From Kitasatospora sp. NBC_01287 (lineage in GTDB: Bacteria; Actinomycetota; Actinomycetes; Streptomycetales; Streptomycetaceae): a DNA stretch of 64,000 bases. The notes under the pieces are model-generated. The model was not told where the DNA came from, made no database searches, and worked only from the letters and a program-made list of their open reading frames with translations. The DNA lies in assembly GCF_026340565.1 (NCBI RefSeq), contig NZ_JAPEPB010000001.1, positions 6,670,001 to 6,734,000 on the forward strand. The letters are read 5' to 3'. This document shows positions 32,798-39,707 of this stretch, piece after piece. The position numbers and the translations under genes are program-made. The first letter of the stretch is position 1. Every line of letters begins with the position of its first letter.

Positions 32798-34591
32798 CTA
32801 CTTCTTCTGGTAGAGGGCGTCGACCTCGGCGGCGAAGTCCTTCAGCACCACGTTGCGCTTGAGCTTGAGCGAGGGCGTCAGATAGCCGTTGGCCTCGGAG
32901 AAGTCCGTCTCCAGGATGGCGAACTTCTTCACCGCCTCGGCGTGCGAGACCGCCTTGTTGCCCTCGTCCACCGCCTCCTGCACGGCGGCGAGCAGCGCCG
33001 GGTCCTGGCGCAGCTCGGCCACGGCGGCGGCCGGGCGGTGGTTCAGCTCCAGCCACTTGGGCAGGAACTCCTCGTCGATGGTGACCAGGCAGGCGATGAA
33101 CGGACGGCGGTCGCCGACCACCATCACCTCGCCGATCAGCGGGTGCGCCCGGATCCGGTCCTCGATCACCGCGGGGGCGACGTTCTTGCCGCCGGCCGTC
33201 ACGATGATCTCCTTCTTGCGGCCGGTGATGGTCAGGAAGCCGTCCTGGTCCAGGGTGCCGAGGTCACCGGTGGCGAACCAGCCGTCCTGCAGCGCCTCGG
33301 CGGTGGCGGTCGGGTTGTTCCAGTAGCCGGTGAAGACCTGCGGGCCCTTCAGCAGCACCTCGCCGTCCTCGGCGATCCGGGCCGCGGAGCCGGGCAGCGG
33401 CTGGCCGACCGTGCCGATCTTCTGCCGGTCGTGCGGGTTGAACGCGGTGGCGCCGCAGGTCTCGGTCAGGCCGTAGCCCTCCAGCACGGTGAAGCCGATG
33501 CCCCGGTAGAAGTGCCCGAGCCGCTCGCCCAGCGGCGCGCCGCCGGAGATCGCGTGGGTGGCCCGGCCGCCGAGCGCGGCGCGCAGCTTGCTGTAGACCA
33601 GCTTGTCGAAGACCGCGTGCTTGAGCCGGAGCGGTAGCCCGGGCCGGCCCTGGTCCAGCGCCCGGCTGTAGGCGATCGCGGTGGCGGCGGCCTGGTCGAA
33701 GATCCTGCCCTTGCCGTCGGCCTGCGCCTTGGCTCTGGCGGTGTTGTAGACCTTCTCGAAGACCCGCGGCACGCCCAGGATCAGGGTGGGGCGGAAGGCG
33801 GCCAGCTCGGCGGTGACGTCCTTGATGTCCGAGACGTGGCCCAGCTTGATCGGGGCGATCGCCGCGGCGATCTCGACGATCCGGCCCAGCACGTGGGCCA
33901 GCGGCAGGAAGAGCAGCACCGAGCTCTCGCCGGTGCGGAACAGCTCCGGCATCCGGGCCACCACGTTGCCGCACTCGGCCAGGAAGTTGCCGTGGGTCAG
34001 TTGACAGCCCTTGGGGCGCCCGGTGGTGCCCGAGGTGTACACGATGGTGGCGATCGAGTCCTCGGTCGGGATCGACCGGCGCTCGGTGACCGTGGCGTCC
34101 GACACGGTGCTGCCCGCGGCGGCCAGCTCGGCCAGGGCGCCGCGCTCGATCTGCCAGGTGTGCGCCAGGTCGGGCAGCCGGTCGCGGACGGACTCGACGA
34201 CGGCGGCGTGGCTGTCCGTCTCGGTGACCACCGCGACCGCGCCGGAGTCGCCGAGGATCCACTGCACCTGCTCGGCGGAGGAGGTCTCGTAGACCGGCAC
34301 GGTGATCGCGCCCGCGCACCAGATCGCGAAGTCGAGCAGCGTCCACTCGTAGCGGGTGCGCGACATCACGGCGACCCGGTCGCCCGGCTGGACACCGACG
34401 GCGATCAGGCCCTTGGCGGCGCGGTGCACCTCGGTGAGGAACGCCGCGGCGGTCACCTCCTGCCAGCGGCCCTCCAGCTTCCGGCTGACCACCGCGACCC
34501 GGGGGTGCTGGGTGGCGTTCTGGTGGACCAGGTCCGAGAGGTTGCCACCGCTCGGGACCTGGTAGCTGGCCGGAAGGCTGAAGTCGAGCAC
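32798..34591 (-). CDS. Long-chain fatty-acid-CoA ligase (AMP-forming), FadD15-like
   Basis: A 597-residue ANL-superfamily enzyme that activates fatty acids through an acyl-AMP. Core motifs: P-loop IVYTSGTTGRPKGCQLTHGN, linker GYGLTETCGATAFNPHD, and the hinge GWFATGDLGTLDQDGFLTITGRKKEI. The C-terminal lobe ends in LKRNVVLKDFAAEVDALYQKK. It starts at GTG 34591 with GAGGAG five bases upstream. It is divergent from the SRPBCC gene. Confidence 0.93.
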   Translation of the reverse strand: MLDFSLPASYQVPSGGNLSDLVHQNATQHPRVAVVSRKLEGRWQEVTAAAFLTEVHRAAKGLIAVGVQPGDRVAVMSRTRYEWTLLDFAIWCAGAITVPVYETSSAEQVQWILGDSGAVAVVTETDSHAAVVESVRDRLPDLAHTWQIERGALAELAAAGSTVSDATVTERRSIPTEDSIATIVYTSGTTGRPKGCQLTHGNFLAECGNVVARMPELFRTGESSVLLFLPLAHVLGRIVEIAAAIAPIKLGHVSDIKDVTAELAAFRPTLILGVPRVFEKVYNTARAKAQADGKGRIFDQAAATAIAYSRALDQGRPGLPLRLKHAVFDKLVYSKLRAALGGRATHAISGGAPLGERLGHFYRGIGFTVLEGYGLTETCGATAFNPHDRQKIGTVGQPLPGSAARIAEDGEVLLKGPQVFTGYWNNPTATAEALQDGWFATGDLGTLDQDGFLTITGRKKEIIVTAGGKNVAPAVIEDRIRAHPLIGEVMVVGDRRPFIACLVTIDEEFLPKWLELNHRPAAAVAELRQDPALLAAVQEAVDEGNKAVSHAEAVKKFAILETDFSEANGYLTPSLKLKRNVVLKDFAAEVDALYQKK

Positions 34592-34867
34592 TGCTGCTCC
34601 TCGTCTGCGACGCTGCGGGACGGCAGGACGTTACTGCCCAGTAGTCAGATTCGGGTAGGGGGGTCAGCCGCTCTGTTCGAAGTGTCACACCGCTCAGGTG
34701 AGCTGCTGATCGTTGCGGAACGCACCTTACGGCAGCGTGCGGGTGACCCGCCGGTAGCCCCGGGGCCCGTGCCCCATGGGGTAACGGGCCGCTTCGGCCG
34801 CGATAGCCTTCGATCGCACTTGACGACGTCGAGCGCACCGGAGACGGGACAACTCGGAGGCCCACCC

Positions 34868-35320
34868 ATGGCGGAACACACCAGGTCGAGCATCGTCATC
34901 GAGGCGACGGCGGCCGAGGTGATGGCGGTGATCGCCGACTTCGAGGCGTATCCGCTGTGGACGGGTGAGGTCAAGGAGATCGAGGTGCTCGGCCGGGGCG
35001 CGGACGGGCGGGCCGAGCAGGTCCGGCTGCTGCTGGACGCCGGGGCGATCCGCGACGAGCACGTGCTCGCCTACACCTGGGACGCCGACCGCGAGGTCTC
35101 CTGGACGCTGGTCAAGAGCCAGATGCTGCGTTCGCTGGACGGCTCCTACGCGCTGGCCCCGGCGGCCGGCGGCACCGAGGTCACCTACCAGCTCGCGGTG
35201 GACGTCAAGATCCCGATGCTGGGCATGATCAAGCGCAAGGCCGAGAAGGTGATCATCGACCGGGCGCTGGCCGGCCTGAAGAAGCGCGTCGAGAGCAAGC
35301 CCGGCAGCGCGGCGAGCTGA
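34868..35320 (+). CDS. SRPBCC-family (polyketide cyclase/dehydrase-like) protein
   Basis: A 150-residue START-like single-domain protein with a hydrophobic ligand cavity. Typical elements are SSIVIEATAAEVMAVIADFE, YPLWTGEVKEIEVL and the long C-terminal helix MIKRKAEKVIIDRALAGLKK. The ligand is unknown; the acyl-CoA ligase next door makes a lipid plausible (inference). Start ATG 34868 has GGAGG seven bases upstream. Two bases separate its stop from the next gene, implying an operon. Confidence 0.88.
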   Translation: MAEHTRSSIVIEATAAEVMAVIADFEAYPLWTGEVKEIEVLGRGADGRAEQVRLLLDAGAIRDEHVLAYTWDADREVSWTLVKSQMLRSLDGSYALAPAAGGTEVTYQLAVDVKIPMLGMIKRKAEKVIIDRALAGLKKRVESKPGSAAS

Positions 35321-35322
35321 CC

Positions 35323-36654
35323 GTGACCCGCACCGTGACCCGCACCGTGCTGGTCACCGGCGACGCCGCCGCGGTGCCCGTGGTGGCCGCCGCCACCGCG
35401 CTGCACGGCGCCCGGCAGGGCCTGCGCACCCTGCTGCTGGCCGCCGACGACCCGCACCGGTTGGTCGACGAGGCGCTCGGACTGCGGCTCGCCGCCGAGG
35501 CGCGGCCCGTCCCGCTGCCCGCGGCCGCGCCGGGCCCGCTCGACGGCCCCGGGTCCGCTCATTCGCTCGACGGCCCCGGCCTCGCCCATCCGCCCCAGTG
35601 CCCTGACCCCGCCGCCGCGCCGGGCCCGGCCGAGGGCGCGGCCGAGGGCGCGGCCGCCCCCGGGTCGCTGCACGCCGCGCGGATCGACGAGCAGCAGGCG
35701 TTCCGCGCCGCCGTGGCCGGTCTGGACGGCAAGCTGCGCCGCGGCTTCGACCTGCTCGGCGTCGAACCGCTGGAGCCGGACGAGCTGACCGCGCTGCCCG
35801 GCACCCGCCAGCTCGCCCTGCTGCGGGCGCTGCGGGTGCCCGCCGACCGGTACGACCTGGTGGTGGCCGCCGCCCCGCCGCCGGCCGAGCTGACCGCCGC
35901 GCTCGCGCTGCCCGAGCAACTGGACCGGTACCTGACCAGGCTGCTGCCCGAGCAGCGCCAGGCGGCCCGGGCACTGCGCCCGCTGCTGGCCGCCGTCGCC
36001 GGGGTGCCGATGCCCGCCGACTGGCTCTACTCCGCCCGCGCCTGGGTGGCCGGCGAGCTGGCCGCCACCCGCGCGGTGATCGAGTCGGCGCGCACTTCGG
36101 TGCGCCTGGTGCTGGACGCCGACGCCGGCTCGGTGCCCGGGCTGCGCCGGGCCGCCGCCGGGCTCGCGCTCTTCGGCCACCGGGTGGACGCCGTGGTCGC
36201 GCACCGCGCGCTGCCCGCCGCGGCGTTGGACTCCGCCGATCCCTGGCTGGCCGGGCAGGCCGCCGCCGAGCGGGCGCGGCTGGGCGGGATCGGGCTGGGC
36301 GTACCGCTGCTGACGGCGGACCGGACGGCGGCCGACCCCGACGCGGTGGCCGCCCAGCTCTACGGCGGCGGGCCGGGCCCGCAGCCGGGCGCCTCGTGGC
36401 CGTGGACCGCCGAGGACCGGCTGGCCGAGGACGGCGTGCTGCTCTGGCGGCTGGCCGCGCCCGGTGCCGAGCGGGCCGACCTGGAGCTGATGCGGCGCGG
36501 CGACGAACTGGTGGTCGGCCTGGGTCCGTACCGGCGGATCCTGCCGCTGCCCGGTGCGCTGCGCCGCTGCACGGTGGCCGGGGCGGCGCTGCGCGACGGG
36601 GAGTTGACGTTGCGCTTCGCTCCTGACCCGGACCTCTGGCCGCGCTCGAGTTAG
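35323..36654 (+). CDS. ArsA-like ATPase-related protein lacking a P-loop
   Basis: A 443-residue protein whose overall layout matches the ArsA/GET3-like proteins of Streptomyces: an N-terminal strand-loop-helix followed by AAATALHGARQGLRTLLLAADDPHRLVDEALG, and a C-terminal ArsA_HSP20-like lobe (ELVVGLGPYRRILPLPGAL ... LRFAPD). Where the Walker A loop should be (about residues 10-20) the sequence is VTGDAAAVPVVAA, with no GKT/GKS. ATP binding is therefore unlikely. The insert at residues about 70-115 is Ala/Pro/Gly-rich. The gene begins with two copies of a 12-bp unit (GTGACCCGCACC), so GTG 35323 or 35335 could be the start. Confidence 0.75.
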   Translation: MTRTVTRTVLVTGDAAAVPVVAAATALHGARQGLRTLLLAADDPHRLVDEALGLRLAAEARPVPLPAAAPGPLDGPGSAHSLDGPGLAHPPQCPDPAAAPGPAEGAAEGAAAPGSLHAARIDEQQAFRAAVAGLDGKLRRGFDLLGVEPLEPDELTALPGTRQLALLRALRVPADRYDLVVAAAPPPAELTAALALPEQLDRYLTRLLPEQRQAARALRPLLAAVAGVPMPADWLYSARAWVAGELAATRAVIESARTSVRLVLDADAGSVPGLRRAAAGLALFGHRVDAVVAHRALPAAALDSADPWLAGQAAAERARLGGIGLGVPLLTADRTAADPDAVAAQLYGGGPGPQPGASWPWTAEDRLAEDGVLLWRLAAPGAERADLELMRRGDELVVGLGPYRRILPLPGALRRCTVAGAALRDGELTLRFAPDPDLWPRSS

Positions 36655-36754
36655 CGATCCCGGTCGGGCGCCGCGACCCGGTAGCGTCTGAGGGGACCGG
36701 GTGGACGCGCCGCTTTGGCGCGAGCCGCCGCCGCGGCACCGGGAGGCGCGCGTC

Positions 36755-37093
36755 ATGAACAGTTCAGATCCTGTCGACAACCCGCTGGTCGACGAGGTGC
36801 GCAGACTGGCCTCGGCGGTGGGCGGTCAGGCCGAGCGGCTCTTCGGCCGCGTGAAGGCCGAGAACCCCGACGTGTTCGCCCATCTGAGCGCCGCCGGCAG
36901 CGAACTGCTGGCCGCCTACCGGGCCGCCGTGGCCGGGCACGAGCGCCGCTGGTCGGCCCCCGACCCGGCCGACTCCGAGCCCATCGACCTGGACGACGAG
37001 GACGGCGGCGGGAGCACCGGCGAGCACGCCGGCGAGCGCACCGACAAGCGCACCGACAATCACGCCGACAAGCGCACCGACCTGGACGAATGA
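36755..37093 (+). CDS. DUF5304-like small protein
   Basis: A 112-residue protein. The central block NPDVFAHLSAAGSELLAAYR followed by AAVAGHERRW and an acidic IDLDDED matches my memory of the DUF5304 family found in Streptomyces at this position. It is shorter at the N-terminus than usual. The C-terminus is a degenerate repeat of Lys/Arg-Thr-Asp units (ERTDKRTDNHADKRTDLDE). Function unknown. Start ATG 36755 has GGGAGG eight bases upstream. It probably belongs with the SRPBCC and ArsA-like genes. Confidence 0.7.
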   Translation: MNSSDPVDNPLVDEVRRLASAVGGQAERLFGRVKAENPDVFAHLSAAGSELLAAYRAAVAGHERRWSAPDPADSEPIDLDDEDGGGSTGEHAGERTDKRTDNHADKRTDLDE

Positions 37094-37283
37094 GCCTGGT
37101 CAACACCCGTCACCGAGCGGCGTGACCGTACTACCGTCAGCCGCGAATCGTACGACTTTTGAAGTCTTCCGGCCGGGCTTCCGCAACCTTGTCTTCGGAT
37201 AATGTATGGCCAGATGTGTACGGGAGCACGGCCGGGCGGGTACCGTTCCGCCCATCGGGCACGAGCGAATGACTGAGGGACAC

Positions 37284-38228
37284 ATGGCTCTGACCATCGG
37301 CGTCGACGTCGGCGGCACCAAGATCGCGGCCGGCGTGGTCGACGAGAACGGCGAGATCCTGGCCCGGACCCGGGTTCCCACCCCGGCCGACCCGCAGTGG
37401 GCGGTCGATGCGATCGCCCAGGCCGTGCGCGACCTCAAGGAGCAGTTCGCCGAGGTCACCGCGGTGGGCGTGGGCGCGCCCGGCTTCGTGGACCGCGACC
37501 GCTCCACGGTGATCTTCGCGCCCAACATCGCCTGGGAGAACGAGCCGCTGCGCGGCCGGATCGAAGAGCTGACCGGCCTCGACACGGTGGTGGAGAACGA
37601 CGCCAACTGCGCGGCCTGGGCCGAGTTCCGCTTCGGCGCGGCGGCCGAGCACAACGACATGGTGCTGATCACCGTCGGCACCGGCATCGGCGGCGGCATC
37701 GTGCTGGACGGGCGGCTGCACCGCGGCCGGTTCGGCGTGGCCGGCGAGATCGGGCACCTCAACATGGTTCCGGACGGCCTGCTCTGCGGCTGCGGTGGCA
37801 AGGGCTGCTGGGAGCAGTACGCCTCCGGGCGGGCGCTGCGCCGTTACGGCCGGGAGAAGGCCGCGGCCGACCAGGTGCGCGGCAAGCGGATGCTGGCGCT
37901 GAACGAGGGGGTGGCCGAGACCCTGCGCGGCATCCACATCACCGAGGCCGCCGAGGAGGGCGACCCGCTGGCGCTGGAGTGCTACGCCGAGTTGGCCGAC
38001 TGGCTGGGCCGCGGCATGGCCGACCTGGCCGCGCTCTTCGACCCGGGCGTCTTCGTGCTCGGCGGCGGCGTCTCGGACTCCGGGCGGTTGCTGCTCGACC
38101 CGGTGGCCAAGGACTTCGAGAAGTACCTGACCGGCGGGGTGCACCGGCCGCGCGCCGAGGTGGTGCTGGCCTCGATGGGTTCCTCGGCCGGCATCGTCGG
38201 CGCGGGCGATCTGGCGCGCACGCGCTGA
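37284..38228 (+). CDS. glkA: ROK-family glucokinase
   Basis: A 314-residue ROK kinase that phosphorylates glucose with ATP; in Streptomyces GlkA also mediates carbon catabolite repression. The phosphate loop is TIGVDVGGTKIAAGVVDE, and the substrate-binding and catalytic block is VENDANCAAWAEFRFG followed by ITVGTGIGGGIV. The ROK zinc site is GHLNMVPDG ... CGCGGKGCWEQYAS. Start ATG 37284 follows GAGGGA closely. A perfect hairpin lies 45 bp after the stop. Confidence 0.95.
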   Translation: MALTIGVDVGGTKIAAGVVDENGEILARTRVPTPADPQWAVDAIAQAVRDLKEQFAEVTAVGVGAPGFVDRDRSTVIFAPNIAWENEPLRGRIEELTGLDTVVENDANCAAWAEFRFGAAAEHNDMVLITVGTGIGGGIVLDGRLHRGRFGVAGEIGHLNMVPDGLLCGCGGKGCWEQYASGRALRRYGREKAAADQVRGKRMLALNEGVAETLRGIHITEAAEEGDPLALECYAELADWLGRGMADLAALFDPGVFVLGGGVSDSGRLLLDPVAKDFEKYLTGGVHRPRAEVVLASMGSSAGIVGAGDLARTR

Positions 38229-38272
38229 GAACTGATGGTGCGTCGGCCCCGGCCGGGCACTGGTCGCGGGTA

Positions 38273-38302
38273 CTACCGGCTCCGCCTCGGCGGAGCCGGT
38301 AG
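38273..38302 (+). terminator. 14-bp hairpin after glkA, overlapping the next gene's ribosome site
   Basis: The arms 38273-38286 and 38289-38302 are perfect inverse complements. The right arm contains GGAG (38292-38295), the best ribosome site for the GTG at 38304. It can be a glkA terminator, a translational block on read-through, or both. Confidence 0.75.
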
Positions 38303-38303
38303 C

Positions 38304-39053
38304 GTGTCCGGGGTGAGCCTCGATCTGCCGCCCTCCGGTCCGCAGCCCGACGGTGCCGAACTGGTCCGCGTGCTGAGCTACAACATCCGCTCGCAGCGCG
38401 ACGACCGCGCGGCGCTGGTGCGGGTGATCCGGGCCTGCGAGCCGGATCTGGTCTGCGTGCAGGAGTCGCCGCGCTACTGGCGCCCCGAGGGCCAGGCGGC
38501 CTGGCTGGCGCGCCGCACCGGCACCGTGGTCCTCTCGGGTGGGGGGCGCACGGCGGCCGGTCCGCTGCTGCTCGGCGGGCTGCGGGTCCAGGTGGTGAGT
38601 CGGCACGACCTGCTGCTCCCCAAGCACCGCGGCTGGCACGCGCGCGGCTTCGCCACGTCGGTGGTGCGGCTGGGGCGCGCGGTGCCGTTCGCGCTGACCA
38701 GCTGCCACCTGAGCTTCATCGGACCGGAGCGGGTGCAGCAGTTCGAGCTGCTGCGCGAGCAGGCGGCGATCCGCGAACACTCGGTGATCGCCGGGGACTT
38801 CAACGAGCACCCGGAGGATCCGGGCTGGGGTGCGCTGGCCGAGCGCTACCAGGACGGCTGGGCCACCAAGCCCTGGGGCGGCGAGTACACCTCGCGCCCG
38901 GGGGACCCGCTGCAGCGGCTGGACGCCGTCTTCGCCTCGCCCGGGATCGAGGTGCTCTCCTGCGGGGTGCCGCCGCTGCCGGTGGCGGAGCTGCTGGCGG
39001 CCACCGACCACCTGCCGGTGGTGGCGGTGCTGCGGGTGCCGGCCGCCTCCTGA
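38304..39053 (+). CDS. Endonuclease/exonuclease/phosphatase (EEP) family hydrolase
   Basis: A 249-residue metal-dependent phosphohydrolase of the EEP superfamily. The motifs are VLSYNIRSQRDD (Asn), DLVCVQESPRYW (Glu, metal ligand), HSVIAGDFNEHPEDPGW (Asp/Asn) and ATDHLPVVAVL (Asp-His). The substrate could be a nucleic acid, phosphoinositide-like lipid or other phosphodiester. GTG 38304 has GGAG eight bases upstream, inside the hairpin; GTG 38313 is an alternative. This is the last gene before a stretch of atypical DNA. Confidence 0.85.
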   Translation: MSGVSLDLPPSGPQPDGAELVRVLSYNIRSQRDDRAALVRVIRACEPDLVCVQESPRYWRPEGQAAWLARRTGTVVLSGGGRTAAGPLLLGGLRVQVVSRHDLLLPKHRGWHARGFATSVVRLGRAVPFALTSCHLSFIGPERVQQFELLREQAAIREHSVIAGDFNEHPEDPGWGALAERYQDGWATKPWGGEYTSRPGDPLQRLDAVFASPGIEVLSCGVPPLPVAELLAATDHLPVVAVLRVPAAS

Positions 39054-39231
39054 GCCGGCGTCACCGCCCCGGTCCGGGTGGGTGCGGCCGCCCGGCCGAT
39101 GGCAGCTGCACCGTCGGCCTGACCGTCACCAGCCTGTACGGACGGCCTCGGCGGCTGGTATGTTCGTTCGCTCTACGGCCCTCCGGGCTTCCACTTCGGT
39201 GGACATGCCCACACCCGTATCGGAGTTCACG

Positions 39232-39378
39232 CATGTCTTCTTCGCGCCTGCCCCAGTGCGCCGGCCCCGGTGATTCCGGGGCCTTCTCGTTTTCCGGTAC
39301 CGGTAGCCCGCCGGCACGTCGCTCGGACCCGCAGCCGCGGTCCGGCACGGCCGCGTCGCCCGCATTCCCGAGTCTCTG
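39232..39378 (+). CDS. Possible 48-residue leader ORF
   Basis: An ORF starting ATG 39232 with GGAG seven bases upstream encodes a Ser/Pro/Gly/Arg-rich peptide beginning MSSSRLPQCAGPGDSGAFSF. A terminator-like hairpin lies within it, so ribosome progress could influence termination. There is no run of one amino acid that would identify a sensed metabolite. It may be a chance ORF. Confidence 0.3.
39263..39293 (+). terminator. U-tailed hairpin upstream of the DUF2075 module
   Basis: The stem GGCCCCGG/CCGGGGCC (39263-39270 with 39276-39283, loop TGATT) is followed by TTCTCGTTTT. A true T-tract is unusual in this window, where other terminators lack one. It lies about 195 bp before the 59-residue ORF, so it could act as an attenuator for that module. 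Confidence 0.6.
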
Positions 39379-39486
39379 ACCACGGAAATCCACCTGCCGG
39401 ATCTTCGTGCTCGGGGGGAGCACTCGGTCGCGGAAGCCCGACCGGGCTCAGCCTCACGCACGGGGCCAGTCTCACGAGGACGCGCT

Positions 39487-39666
39487 GTGCTCAATTTCCT
39501 GTCCACCGCCGAAATCGCGACCACCGCGGGTGTCATCGCCCGGAACGTCGGCGTCACGATTCGATTCATCGTCCACGAGCGATCCTACGAGCGGATCGTG
39601 CTCCAGGCGCTCGCCAAATCCGAGCCGGCCCAACTGCCCGCTATTCTGAAAGCGTTGCGGAAGTGA
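39487..39666 (+). CDS. Small 59-residue protein upstream of the DUF2075 gene
   Basis: Start GTG 39487 has GAGGA six bases upstream and the ORF stops at 39666, 41 bp before the DUF2075 start. The product (MLNFLSTAEIATTAGVIARN, then a basic middle and LPAILKALRK at the end) is predicted to be mostly helical, with no signal peptide or known motif. Its codon use is less GC-biased at third positions than flanking genes, like the DUF2075 gene. Tight spacing suggests co-expression; function unknown. Confidence 0.6.
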   Translation: MLNFLSTAEIATTAGVIARNVGVTIRFIVHERSYERIVLQALAKSEPAQLPAILKALRK

Positions 39667-39707
39667 CGGCCGTCCGGCGCTGAGCGCCTTGCATCCCGGG
39701 AGAACCA

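Larger units (their letters stand above)
39054..39486. other. Leader/intergenic region at the left side of the DUF2075 insertion
   Basis: About 430 bp between the EEP gene and the 59-residue ORF, less GC-skewed than the surroundings. It contains a possible 48-codon ORF, a U-tailed hairpin (39263-39293) and a small hairpin near 39407-39423. I saw no tRNA or clear direct repeat marking an insertion boundary. Confidence 0.5.
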
